This document shows positions 53,657-63,280 of a stretch of DNA of 64,000 nucleotides, piece after piece. The stretch comes from Alistipes communis (GTDB lineage Bacteria; Bacteroidota; Bacteroidia; Bacteroidales; Rikenellaceae). The notes below the pieces were generated by a model. The model saw only the letters and a list, made by a program, of their open reading frames with translations, did not search any database and was not told where the DNA came from. Location of the stretch: the NCBI RefSeq assembly GCF_006542665.1, contig NZ_AP019735.1:434001-498000 (forward strand), given 5' to 3'. The first letter of the stretch is position 1; each line of letters opens with the position of its first letter. A program made the position numbers and the translations under genes.

Positions 53657-54244
53657 ATGGAAAAGCGACCCTTTCAGAATCCGACAGAACAGATGCTCGA
53701 CCGCTTCCGGCAAGGCGATGCCAAAGCATTCGCCAGTCTCTATCGCACCCACTGGAATCAGGTTTTCCGTTTCAGCCGCCTCTACCTGAAAAACGACGAG
53801 GATGCGGAGGACGTCGTACAGGAGGTGTTCATCCGTTTGTGGCAGATTCACGAACGCATCCACCCCGACGGCAATTTTTCGGGACTGCTTTTCATCATCA
53901 CGCGCAATCTGATCTTCAACCGCTTTCATAAACAGATCAACCCGTTGAGTTTCAAGGTATCCGTCCTCGCAGCCCTCGAATCATCCGACGACATCGAATC
54001 CGAAGTGAGCGCCCGCGACCTTGCGGAATACATCGACCGACTGATCGACCTGATGCCCGCCCGTCAGCGGCAAGTCTTCAACATGAGCCGCCGCGAGCAC
54101 AAGAGCTACCGGGAGATCGCAGAAGAACTGAACCTTTCGCAAAAAACCGTCGAAGCGCACATGCACGAAGCGCTGCGTTTCCTGCGCGACAACCTCGCGC
54201 TGCTGCTCTGGCTCGCGCTTTTCAACGACGGACCGGTCTGCTAA
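53657..54244 (+). CDS. ECF sigma-70 factor (PUL 2)
   Basis: 195 residues from ATG 53657 (MEKRPFQNPTEQMLDRFRQG). Region 2 (AKAFASLYRTHWNQVFRFSR, DAEDVVQEVFIRLWQ) and region 4 HTH (KSYREIAEELNLSQKTVEAH) are clear. The frame extends upstream to 53558, but that part overlaps the predicted promoter. It pairs with the FecR encoded 120 bases downstream. Confidence 0.9.
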   Translation: MEKRPFQNPTEQMLDRFRQGDAKAFASLYRTHWNQVFRFSRLYLKNDEDAEDVVQEVFIRLWQIHERIHPDGNFSGLLFIITRNLIFNRFHKQINPLSFKVSVLAALESSDDIESEVSARDLAEYIDRLIDLMPARQRQVFNMSRREHKSYREIAEELNLSQKTVEAHMHEALRFLRDNLALLLWLALFNDGPVC

Positions 54245-54363
54245 ACGACATTCCGACCGGAATCGGAGCGTTTTTTTCCGAAAATCACAAAAAATTACCG
54301 CACGCACTAAGGGTATCTGGTGCCGTGCCGGGTATTTATTACGGATACCGCAAAAAACACGAA

Positions 54364-55353
54364 ATGACAGATATAAAAACGCTCGTCCGCAAACTGCTCG
54401 CCGGCAAACTCCCGCAGAAAGAGATGCCGGAACTCTGGCAGCGGCACGACGTCACGCAATACATGCAGCGCGAATGGGATCGTTGCGCAAAACCGGCCGA
54501 AGACGACCTCCTGCGCGAAAGCCGTATCTGGGAACGCATCGTCGCCCGCACGATGCCGCATGAAAAAATCCGGCGGAGGGGAGGGGTACGCACCGCATGG
54601 CTTAGCCGGAGCTACGGCGCCGCCGCTTCAATCATGCTGGCCATAGGTGCAGGACTCACCCTCGTCAACCTGCTGTGGCGTCCCGCTCCGGAAATCATCC
54701 ACACCCTGTACAGCGGGAACCAAAGCACCGAACAGGTAGCGCTGCCCGACGGTTCGACCCTCTGGCTCGGAGCCAACTCCTCGTGCCGGTACGCCGCGGA
54801 TTTTTCGGGCAGGGAACGACGGGTGGAGCTCAACGGCCAGGGGTTCTTCGAGGTGGCGGAAGATCCCTCCCGACCGTTCGTCGTGAGCAGCAATGGCATC
54901 GACGTCACGGCTCTGGGAACGGCTTTCGAAGTCTTTTCCGATCTCGGGGGCCGGCACGTGGAGGCCATCTTGCGCAACGGCAGCGTACGTGTATCCCTCC
55001 CCGGAGTAACGAAACAGACCTTCACGCTCTCGCCCGACCAGAAATTCACCTACTCCGCCGACACACGCAAAGTGATCGTCAGCCGGGTAGACGCCCAACG
55101 CTACACGCTTTGGCACGAGCGCATGTCATTGAGTTTCGAGAACCAACCCCTGTCGGTCATCCTGCCGCGCCTCGAAAGATGGTACAACTGCCATATCGAC
55201 TGTCCCGAAGAGATCGCGACACGCTACCACTACACGTTCTCGCTGAGCGACGAGACACTCGACCGCACCTTGCAGCTTCTCCAATCCTCGACCGACCAGA
55301 CACCGCTCTTCTACCGACGCGACGGTATGTACGTGCGCATCTACGAAAAATAA
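54364..55353 (+). CDS. fecR: FecR-family anti-sigma factor (PUL 2)
   Basis: 329 residues from MTDIKTLVRKLL; an extension to 54325 lacks similarity to the usual start. A cytoplasmic N-terminus, a membrane helix (SYGAAASIMLAIGAGLTLVN, ~82-101), a FecR domain (VALPDGSTLWLGANSSCRY, NGQGFFEVAEDPSRPFVV) and a DUF4974-type end (SLSFENQPLSVILPRLERWY) are present. It transmits the SusC signal to the PUL 2 sigma factor. Confidence 0.9.
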   Translation: MTDIKTLVRKLLAGKLPQKEMPELWQRHDVTQYMQREWDRCAKPAEDDLLRESRIWERIVARTMPHEKIRRRGGVRTAWLSRSYGAAASIMLAIGAGLTLVNLLWRPAPEIIHTLYSGNQSTEQVALPDGSTLWLGANSSCRYAADFSGRERRVELNGQGFFEVAEDPSRPFVVSSNGIDVTALGTAFEVFSDLGGRHVEAILRNGSVRVSLPGVTKQTFTLSPDQKFTYSADTRKVIVSRVDAQRYTLWHERMSLSFENQPLSVILPRLERWYNCHIDCPEEIATRYHYTFSLSDETLDRTLQLLQSSTDQTPLFYRRDGMYVRIYEK

Positions 55354-55484
55354 AAAAAGAACCCGAAACGACCCGCCTCATGAAGAAGAACCGAAGATAC
55401 GGATAACGGCTCCGCCGAACATTCCGGCCGCACGGCGGCCGGACTCCGCACCGCACCGACCCAAACCTAATTCTAAAAAACCTT

Positions 55485-58400
55485 ATGAAAAACCTTTACA
55501 ACATCCGGAAAAGCCTCTGGATCCTGTTTTGCTGCATGTCGCTCCTTGCAGCAAACGGCATCCCCGCAACGCTTCATGCACAGGAGAGGAAGAGGTTGAC
55601 CGTCGAAATGACGGACGCTCCGATCCTCGACGTGCTCAAAGCCATCGAAGCGCAAAGCGAACTCTCCTTTTTCTACAACAACAATCTGATCGATCCCACG
55701 CTGCGCATCACCGTATCGAAACGCGACGCTCCAATCCCGGAAGTGCTCAACCGTGTGTTCGCCGGTACGCCCTACGCCTACCGGATCGTCGACAAACAGG
55801 TGCTTATTTCGAAAAAAGAGGATGCGCCGAAACCCGACAAACCGCTGAAAATCCAAGGACGGGTCATCGATTCGAAAGGGGGCCCGATCGTAGGCGCCAC
55901 TGTCGTCAACATGCGCACGCTCCAAGGCACGGTGACAGACTCCGACGGGCGCTTCGAACTGACGGTTTCCGCCCTGACGGAGGAGCTGACCTTCAACTAT
56001 ATCGGGTTCAAGACCAAAGTACTTCCGGCATCGAACGCCGAAGAGGTCCGTCTGGAAGAGGCTACCGTTCTCGAAGACGTCGTGGTCGTAGGCTACGGCA
56101 CGGTCAAGCGCGTGAATCTCACCGGCTCGGTCGCCACGATCGATATGCGGGAAAAGGCCAACCAACCCATCACCAACACCGCGCAGGCGATGTACAACAC
56201 CCCGGGCGTGTGGATCAACCAGAACAACGCCAAACCCGGCGCCGACGGAGGCACGATCCGCATCCGCGGCGTCAATACGCTCAGCAGCGCCAATCCGCTC
56301 GTGCTGCTCGACGGCGTGGAATACGACATCAACGAAATCAATCCGGCCGACATCGAATCGATCTCCGTGCTGAAAGACGCTTCGGCGGCCATCTACGGTT
56401 CGAAAGCCTCGAACGGCGTGATTCTCATCACCACGAAAAAGGGCGTCAAAGGCGCTCCGGTAATCAACTATCGGGCCAATTTCGGCGTACAATACGCCAC
56501 CTACCTCCCCGACCCGATCGACGATCCGATCCTCTACATGCGTTTGCGCAATCAGGCAGAAATCAATTCGGGCAAGGCGCCCTCGGGAGTCTCCTATTCC
56601 GAAGCCGTCATCAAGGAGTATCAGGAGGGCATGAAAACCAATCCCGACGTCTACCCTGCGACCAACTGGTTCGACATTTGCCTCAAACCGGCCTTCGTCC
56701 ACCAACACGATCTGCGCATCTCGGGCGGAACCGAACGGCTCGATTACAGCATGGCCGTAGGCTACATGAAGCAGGACGGCGTATTCATCGCCAACGACTG
56801 GGCCGACCGGATTTCGATGGACCTGAAACTCGGCATCCAGCTCAACAAATACATCAAGGTCGGCGGATCGCTCTACGGAAACATGCGTCACTACACGGAG
56901 CCGGGATACGGCACGAACAAGGTAATGGACGCCATGATGCGTGCCATTCCGATCATGTCCGACTACCATAAAAACGGCATCTACGGGTCGAGTTGGATCG
57001 CCACCCCGGGCCGCGGCAATTACGAGAATCCCCGCATGATCATCGAGCAGGGTTCGATCGACCGCCGCGTACAACAGCTGCTGGCCAAGGCGTTCGTGAA
57101 GCTGACGCTCCCTTACGGCATCACCTACGACGCCAATTTCAGCTTCCGCAAACGCGACACCCGCAGCAAAGACCACGTTCCGGCCATGTACACCATGAAT
57201 CCCAAGACCGAAGAGGTCCGCAACTACAACTCGGCGGTGCCGCGCGTCAAGGACTGGGATGCCTGGGCGACGGGCAGTTTCTTCACCCAGACGCTGGGCT
57301 GGGAAGGGAACTTCCGCGACGAACACCACATCGGCGTCATGGTGGGCCAGGACTATCAGGAGTTCTACAACGACAATTTCCAAGCCTACAAGGAGGGATT
57401 CTACGACAACTACCACACCGATCTCAACTCCGCTTCGGGACAGGTCAACGCTCAGGCCACCGGCGCCTCCTCGCGCGAAAAGCTGGTCTCGGTTTTCGGA
57501 CGTCTCTCCTACGACTACAAGCAGCGTTACCTCGTGAGCGCCGTCTTCCGCTACGACGGTTCGTCGCGTCTGGCCCCCGACCACCGTTGGGCCTTCTTCC
57601 CCTCGGTCTCGCTGGCATGGCGCATCGACCAGGAGAACTTCATGAAGAACGCGGAGTTCATCGACCAGCTCAAACCGCGTTTCTCGTGGGGTAAGATGGG
57701 CAACCAGGCCGTCTCGCTATACAGTTACCTGAGCTCGGTCAACACGTCGGGCTACGATTACAGCTTCGACGGCACGAAATACGGCGGCGCAGCCATCTCC
57801 GCTCTTGCCGACAACACGATCACCTGGGAGGAAACGACCTCCTACGATGCCGGAATCGACTTTTCGGCCTTCGGCAACCGCGTTCTATTCTCGGCCGACT
57901 GGTTCCTCAAACGCACCGAAGGCATCCTGCGCACGGTCAACCTGCCCTCGCAGGTCGGCGATCTGAGCGGCCCGAAGAGCAACGTGGGCGTGGTGGACAA
58001 CAAAGGCATCGAGCTCTCGCTCACGCTGCGCGACTCGTGGGGCGACTTCTCGGCAGGCATCTCGGGCAACTTCTCCTACACGCGCAACGAAATCGTGGAT
58101 CTCAACGGCGAGACCGAAATCAACGGCCGGCTGATCTGCAAGGAGGGGTATCCGATCAATTCGTGGTACCTGCTCGAAACCGACGGCGTCTTCCAGAACC
58201 AGTCGGAGATCGACAACGCGCAGGCCGTCTACGGCAACCGCGCCAACCTGCGCCCCGGCTACGTGAAATACGTCAACCAGAACAACGACAACACCATCGA
58301 CGGCAACGACCGCGTCATCGCCGGCAACACGATACCTCGGTTCGCCTACGGCTTCAACCTCAACTTCGGATGGAAGGGCTTCGCCGTCGAAGCGCAGTTC

Positions 58401-58817
58401 CAGGGCGTCGGCGACGTGTCGGTCTACCCGTCGAGCAACATGGCCTTCGGCCTCTACAACGGCGCAGGTCTGACCAAACAATGGGTGAGGGATTCGTGGA
58501 GCGCCACCAACCGCAATACCGAATATCCGCTGCTGACGACCTACCCCGAAGCGGGCGAGAACTTCCAGAATTCGACGCTATGGCTTCAGGACGCCTCCTA
58601 CCTGCGTCTGAAAAACATCCAACTGAGCTACACTTTTCCCAAGCAGCTCGTCGGACGCATCGGTATCAAGGGCTTGCAGGTCTACGTCAGCGGTCAGAAC
58701 CTCGTCACCTTCTCGGACTTCAAGATCTGGGACCCCGAAATTTCGATCTCGCAGGTCAACTTGTTCTCCTACCCGATCCTGAAAACCATCAGCTTCGGCA
58801 TCAACCTCACCCTATAA
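55485..58817 (+). CDS. susC: SusC/RagA TonB-dependent transporter with STN domain (PUL 2)
   Basis: 1110 residues. A signal peptide (LWILFCCMSLLAANGIPATL) is followed by an STN domain (~35-105: LTVEMTDAPILDVLKAIEAQ), a carboxypeptidase-regulatory-like domain (~115-200), a plug (DVVVVGYGTVKRVNLTGSVA, LVLLDGVEYDINEINPADIE) and a barrel ending ILKTISFGINLTL. As in PUL 1, the STN domain implies signalling through FecR. The homopolymer tract of PUL 1 susC is absent. susD follows after 25 bases. Confidence 0.95.
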   Translation: MKNLYNIRKSLWILFCCMSLLAANGIPATLHAQERKRLTVEMTDAPILDVLKAIEAQSELSFFYNNNLIDPTLRITVSKRDAPIPEVLNRVFAGTPYAYRIVDKQVLISKKEDAPKPDKPLKIQGRVIDSKGGPIVGATVVNMRTLQGTVTDSDGRFELTVSALTEELTFNYIGFKTKVLPASNAEEVRLEEATVLEDVVVVGYGTVKRVNLTGSVATIDMREKANQPITNTAQAMYNTPGVWINQNNAKPGADGGTIRIRGVNTLSSANPLVLLDGVEYDINEINPADIESISVLKDASAAIYGSKASNGVILITTKKGVKGAPVINYRANFGVQYATYLPDPIDDPILYMRLRNQAEINSGKAPSGVSYSEAVIKEYQEGMKTNPDVYPATNWFDICLKPAFVHQHDLRISGGTERLDYSMAVGYMKQDGVFIANDWADRISMDLKLGIQLNKYIKVGGSLYGNMRHYTEPGYGTNKVMDAMMRAIPIMSDYHKNGIYGSSWIATPGRGNYENPRMIIEQGSIDRRVQQLLAKAFVKLTLPYGITYDANFSFRKRDTRSKDHVPAMYTMNPKTEEVRNYNSAVPRVKDWDAWATGSFFTQTLGWEGNFRDEHHIGVMVGQDYQEFYNDNFQAYKEGFYDNYHTDLNSASGQVNAQATGASSREKLVSVFGRLSYDYKQRYLVSAVFRYDGSSRLAPDHRWAFFPSVSLAWRIDQENFMKNAEFIDQLKPRFSWGKMGNQAVSLYSYLSSVNTSGYDYSFDGTKYGGAAISALADNTITWEETTSYDAGIDFSAFGNRVLFSADWFLKRTEGILRTVNLPSQVGDLSGPKSNVGVVDNKGIELSLTLRDSWGDFSAGISGNFSYTRNEIVDLNGETEINGRLICKEGYPINSWYLLETDGVFQNQSEIDNAQAVYGNRANLRPGYVKYVNQNNDNTIDGNDRVIAGNTIPRFAYGFNLNFGWKGFAVEAQFQGVGDVSVYPSSNMAFGLYNGAGLTKQWVRDSWSATNRNTEYPLLTTYPEAGENFQNSTLWLQDASYLRLKNIQLSYTFPKQLVGRIGIKGLQVYVSGQNLVTFSDFKIWDPEISISQVNLFSYPILKTISFGINLTL

Positions 58818-58842
58818 CCGATCTTACAAAAACCGATCAACC

Positions 58843-60414
58843 ATGAAACGCATTCAAATCATCATACCGGTTCTGCTCGGAGCCTTCTGCACCGGCTGCG
58901 ACCTGGACATCGAACCGCAGGACCGCTACGACCAGCAAACCTTCTGGTACAGCGCCAAAGCCGCGGAGGGCGGCCTGACGGGGTGCTACAACGCCCTGCT
59001 CGAAAACGGCATCTACGGCCGCGCCGCCGTCTACTGGGAAGACGACGCCACGCCCAACGGCTATAATTTCAGCAACGACGACTCCTGGACGACTATCGCC
59101 AACGGTGCGCAGACGGCCACTTCGGGAGGCATCATCGCCAACCGCTGGAGCCACGCCTACAAAGGCATCGGACGCTGTAATACGCTGCTGGACAACATCG
59201 ACCTCAACCGCGAGCTGGACAAGAGCGTCATCGAGGAGTACAAAAATCAGGCGCGCTTCCTCCGCGTACTGTTCTACTACATGCTGACGACCTACTACGG
59301 CGACTGTCCACTGATTACCACGACCCCCGCCATGGAGCACAAATCCCTGCCGCGCACCCCGCGCACAGAGGTGGTCTCCTTCATGCTCGGCGAACTGGAA
59401 CAGCTTTCGAAGGTCCTGCCTCCGAAGGCCGAACCGGGACGCCCGACGTCAGGCGCGGCACTGGCCCTCAAAGCCCGCATCCTGCTCTTCGAGGCCAGCC
59501 CGCTGCTCAACCCCGGCCACGACGACCAGAAGTGGCGTGACGCCGCCGACGCGGCCCGCGCCGTGATGGACTGCGATTCGGATTACGAACTCTTCACCGC
59601 CCCGGGCCAGATCGGTTCGGCCTACCGCAATCTCTTCCTCGAAAGCGGAGAGAACAGTTCCGAATGTATTTTCAGCGTACAGTGCATGAACCAGAACAAG
59701 CTGGGGCTCTCGTTCGAACTGATTGCCCGCCAATACGGGACGATGGCGCCGCTGCGCGACCTCATCGACTTCTACTGCGACCGCGACGGCAATGCCCGCA
59801 CTCCCGGTGAACAGCGGCTCGATCCCTCGAAAATCGACCCGCGCTTCGGCGCCACGATCGTCTACCCGGGCTGCAAGTTCATGGGCTCGACGGTCACGGC
59901 GACGCAGTTCCAGCAAACCGGATGCACGATCAAAAAGTACACGGTCTACGACGAACACACGCCTACGGCCGCCGAGAAAAGCATCGGCGACACCGAATCG
60001 CCTATCGACTACATGATCCTGCGCTACGCCGACATCCTGCTGATGTACGCCGAAGCCAAAAACGAATTGAACGAGCTGGACGAGACGGTATGGAACGAAA
60101 CGGTGCGCCCGATCCGCACCCGGGCAGGATTCACAGCCGAGTCGGCGCTCGAATTCCCCGGCAAGGATCAGGAGAAACTGCGCGCCGTCATCCGCTACGA
60201 ACGCCGCGCGGAGTTCGTCGGCGAAGGCTACTATTACAACGACCTGCGCCGCTGGCGCGAGGCCGAAAACGTCAACAACGGCCCGATCCGCAAGTTCAAC
60301 AACGATGTCATTCTGGTACGCAGTTTCGAGCCCTCGCGCGACTATTGGTGGCCGGTTCCGCAGGGCGAAATCGACTTGAACCGCAACCTGCTGCCCAATA
60401 ACCCCAATTATTGA
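58843..60414 (+). CDS. susD: SusD/RagB glycan-binding lipoprotein (PUL 2)
   Basis: 523 residues with a lipobox (LLGAFCTGC). SusD features: PQDRYDQQTFWYSAKAAEGG near the start, NQARFLRVLFYYMLTTYYGD, the C-terminal IRYERRAEFVGEGYYYNDLR block and a final YWWPVPQGEIDLN. It binds glycan at the cell surface and hands it to SusC. The stop is 2 bases before the GH20 start. Confidence 0.95.
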   Translation: MKRIQIIIPVLLGAFCTGCDLDIEPQDRYDQQTFWYSAKAAEGGLTGCYNALLENGIYGRAAVYWEDDATPNGYNFSNDDSWTTIANGAQTATSGGIIANRWSHAYKGIGRCNTLLDNIDLNRELDKSVIEEYKNQARFLRVLFYYMLTTYYGDCPLITTTPAMEHKSLPRTPRTEVVSFMLGELEQLSKVLPPKAEPGRPTSGAALALKARILLFEASPLLNPGHDDQKWRDAADAARAVMDCDSDYELFTAPGQIGSAYRNLFLESGENSSECIFSVQCMNQNKLGLSFELIARQYGTMAPLRDLIDFYCDRDGNARTPGEQRLDPSKIDPRFGATIVYPGCKFMGSTVTATQFQQTGCTIKKYTVYDEHTPTAAEKSIGDTESPIDYMILRYADILLMYAEAKNELNELDETVWNETVRPIRTRAGFTAESALEFPGKDQEKLRAVIRYERRAEFVGEGYYYNDLRRWREAENVNNGPIRKFNNDVILVRSFEPSRDYWWPVPQGEIDLNRNLLPNNPNY

Positions 60415-60416
60415 CA

Positions 60417-62252
60417 ATGAAACGAATACTCACGCTAATCGCACTCTGCATCGTGTCAGGAGTTTCGGCCTCGACCCGACAACTGCAAATCATTCCCCAG
60501 CCCGTCAAGGCCGAACTCCGTACGGGCGTCTTCGTCACGGCCGGATGCCGCGTCGAATGGGAAGGTTTCGACATCCGGCCCGAAAATCTGGCTGCGCTGA
60601 CCGGACGACTGGTCAAGCCATGCCATCCCGCGTCGACATGGAACGGAGTGAATGCCATCGTTTTGCGACGCGACACCGCAGCCGGAATCCCGCCCGAAGG
60701 CTACCGAATCGACATTTCCGCACGCCGCGCGCAGCTCTCGGCCGGCGACGACGCCGGTCTCTTCTACGGCCTGCAAACCCTCCTCCAACTGGCCGACGAA
60801 CGGGGCAACCTTCCCTGCGTCTCGATCGAGGACCATCCGCGCTACCGCTACCGCGGCCTGCATCTCGACGTCTGCCGCCACTTCTTTCCGGTAAGGTTCA
60901 TCAAGCATTACCTCGATTGGATGGCTTCGTGCAAACTCAACACCTTCCACTGGCATCTGACCGACGACCAGGGCTGGCGTATCGAGATCAAACGCTACCC
61001 GCGCCTGACCGAGATCGGCGGCTACCGAACCCGAACCCAGATCGGCGGATTCCACGAAGACCCGATCACCTACGAACAAGGCCGCTACGGCGGGTACTAC
61101 ACGCAGGACGAGATCCGCGAAGTGGTAGCCTACGCCGCCAAACGGCACATCGCTGTCATTCCCGAGATCGAAATGCCCGGTCACGCGACGGCCGCCCTGG
61201 CCGCCTATCCCGAACTAGCGTGCGGCCACGGCCCGAAAAGTTTCGAGACGAGCGGACGCTGGGGCGTCCTCGACGATGTTTTCTGCCCGGGCAAAGAGCA
61301 GACCTTCGAATTTCTCGAAGGCATGCTGGACGAAGTGCTGGAACTCTTCCCGTCGAAGCTCATCCACATCGGCGGCGACGAGTGTCCCCGCGTACGTTGG
61401 AAGGAGTGCCCCGACTGCCGGGCCCGCATGGAGGACGAAGGGATCGAGGACGAAGCCGGACTGCAAACCTACCTGACCCTCCGCATCGGCCGTCACCTCG
61501 AAGCCAAGGGCCGCCGGCTGATCGGCTGGGACGAGATTCTCGACGGAGAGCTGGCTCCCGGCGCCGTGGTGATGAGTTGGCGCGGCACCAGGGGCGGAAT
61601 CGCCGCCGCACGCCGCCGGCACGAAGTGATCATGACACCGAGTACCTACCTCTATTTCGACAAGAAAGCCACCGATTCGTACGACGAACCCGTCAGTCTG
61701 AGCAGCAGCCTCCTGCCGCTGGAAAAAATCTACGGCTACGATCCGGACGAAGGGATCGCACCCGAAGACCGGCGCTACCTGCTGGGCGTACAGGCCAACC
61801 TGTGGACCGAATTCATCCGAACCGAAGGGCGCGCGAGCTTCCAGCTCCTGCCGCGCATCTACGCGCTGGCCGAAATCGCATGGTCGCCCGTCGAGCGCAA
61901 GTCGTGGCGGGAATTCTCCGAGGTGCGCCTTCCGGCCCACCTCGCACGGATCGACGCCTCAGGAGAGCCTTACCGCCTGCCCGCCCCTCTGGGCATCGAG
62001 GACGGAACCTCAGAAGGCGAAAGTTTCTCCTTCGTCATCCGGCCTCCGTTTCCCGGCTGCAAAGTCCGCTACACGCTCAACGGCGCCGTACCGCAGGATT
62101 TCGACCGTGAGATGCCTGAGAAGTTCGACATCGCGGTTCCTCGCGGCGAGCAGCGGACGCTGCGCTGCGTGACCATCGCCCCTTCGGGGCGGCGCAGCAC
62201 CGTCACGACGCTCGTGCTCACCAACCGAATGCAAACCAATAACCCCGAATGA
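60417..62252 (+). CDS. Glycoside hydrolase family 20 beta-N-acetylhexosaminidase, secreted
   Basis: 611 residues from ATG 60417; a TTG at 60411 is upstream inside the susD stop region. A signal peptide (MKRILTLIALCIVSGVSA) is followed by a GH20b domain (~22-140), the catalytic barrel (YRGLHLDVCRHFF, FHWHLTDDQGWRIEIKRYP) and the Asp-Glu catalytic pair in HIGGDECPRVRW near 318. A C-terminal chitobiase-like domain ends it (FPGCKVRYTLNGAVPQDFD). It removes terminal GlcNAc or GalNAc by substrate-assisted catalysis. This points to an amino-sugar-containing glycan such as mucin, host N-glycan or chitin fragments. Confidence 0.95.
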   Translation: MKRILTLIALCIVSGVSASTRQLQIIPQPVKAELRTGVFVTAGCRVEWEGFDIRPENLAALTGRLVKPCHPASTWNGVNAIVLRRDTAAGIPPEGYRIDISARRAQLSAGDDAGLFYGLQTLLQLADERGNLPCVSIEDHPRYRYRGLHLDVCRHFFPVRFIKHYLDWMASCKLNTFHWHLTDDQGWRIEIKRYPRLTEIGGYRTRTQIGGFHEDPITYEQGRYGGYYTQDEIREVVAYAAKRHIAVIPEIEMPGHATAALAAYPELACGHGPKSFETSGRWGVLDDVFCPGKEQTFEFLEGMLDEVLELFPSKLIHIGGDECPRVRWKECPDCRARMEDEGIEDEAGLQTYLTLRIGRHLEAKGRRLIGWDEILDGELAPGAVVMSWRGTRGGIAAARRRHEVIMTPSTYLYFDKKATDSYDEPVSLSSSLLPLEKIYGYDPDEGIAPEDRRYLLGVQANLWTEFIRTEGRASFQLLPRIYALAEIAWSPVERKSWREFSEVRLPAHLARIDASGEPYRLPAPLGIEDGTSEGESFSFVIRPPFPGCKVRYTLNGAVPQDFDREMPEKFDIAVPRGEQRTLRCVTIAPSGRRSTVTTLVLTNRMQTNNPE

Positions 62253-62254
62253 TT

Positions 62255-63271
62255 ATGAAACGCCGTATAATAGCCCTTTTATGCGCAGGCTGCCTCTTCT
62301 CCCTGACCGCCTGCCAGGAAGACATCGAGATCACGGAGGTTCCCATGCCTCCGGTCGAGGAGGAACCCGAACCTGCCCCCGACGACACCGACAAAATCTA
62401 CGAATGCAAGCACCCGCTGCTGCTGACCGAACAGGCACAGGGACGCATTCTCATCGTCGACGCCGATACCCGAGAGACCCTTTGGGAGTGGCGGGCCGCA
62501 AGCGCCGCAGACATGCCCGACGCTACGTCGCTCATGCGGCTCCCGAGCGAGGTCAAAGCCATCTACAACCGCCGTTACATACTGGCCACGGCTTCGGGCG
62601 GCGGCGTAGCGATCATCCGCATCGCCGACAAAAAGGTGATGTTCTACGCTTCGGCGGGCAACAATCCCCACTCGGCCGAGGTCTTCCCCGACGGGAACCT
62701 CGTCGTGGCGTCGACCGACAACGACGGGTTCCTCAGCACCTTCCGCGTCGATACGGTGGCCCGTACGGGACAAGTCGTCCAGAAACTGCCGCTGACCTTC
62801 TGCCACAGCGCCGTCTGGGACCATTCGCGGGGCCGCCTGCTGGCCACCTCGGACAACAAGCTGTGCGTGTTCACCTACAACGGCGACGGCAACGATCCCC
62901 GTATCACGAAGGAGTCAGAAACCGCGATTCCCGAAGGCAACTGGGCCCACGACCTCTTCCCCGTCTACGGAGAAAACGCCCTGTGGCTCACGAACAACGA
63001 TTACGCGATGAAAGTCTCGGGCTCCGATCTGTCGATGGAGACGGTCGGCTTTTCGCAGTCGGACATCAAATCGGTCAGCTCGGGGCCGGAGGGTTTCCCC
63101 ACCGTCCTGCTGATTCCCAAAGCGGACGAATGGTGGAACACGAAGGTCATCGACACGGAAGGGCGCACGGTCTTCGAGCAGAACGGCATGCAGATCTACA
63201 AGGCGCGCTGGTTCCTCGACAACCCATACAGCTACCCTGCAAAACACGATTTCGTACAACCCGCAAAATAA
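62255..63271 (+). CDS. Secreted lipoprotein, probable beta-propeller (DUF6528-like)
   Basis: 338 residues from ATG 62255; an ATG at 62249 overlaps the GH20 stop. A lipobox (LFSLTAC) is followed by an acidic linker (PPVEEEPEPAPDDTDK) and repeated blade-like units: ILIVDADTRETLWEWR, YILATASGGGVAIIRI, NPHSAEVFPDGNLVVAS, NWAHDLFPVYGENALWLTNN. The pattern fits a propeller that binds a sugar, as in other PUL proteins. The DUF6528 label is from memory of similar PUL proteins and is uncertain. Confidence 0.6.
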   Translation: MKRRIIALLCAGCLFSLTACQEDIEITEVPMPPVEEEPEPAPDDTDKIYECKHPLLLTEQAQGRILIVDADTRETLWEWRAASAADMPDATSLMRLPSEVKAIYNRRYILATASGGGVAIIRIADKKVMFYASAGNNPHSAEVFPDGNLVVASTDNDGFLSTFRVDTVARTGQVVQKLPLTFCHSAVWDHSRGRLLATSDNKLCVFTYNGDGNDPRITKESETAIPEGNWAHDLFPVYGENALWLTNNDYAMKVSGSDLSMETVGFSQSDIKSVSSGPEGFPTVLLIPKADEWWNTKVIDTEGRTVFEQNGMQIYKARWFLDNPYSYPAKHDFVQPAK

Positions 63272-63280
63272 CCGGCATCC

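Noticed and set aside
55473..57584. Long open frame (703 codons) on the minus strand
   Set aside because: Antisense shadow of the PUL 2 susC, with the same compositional bias and no domain pattern.
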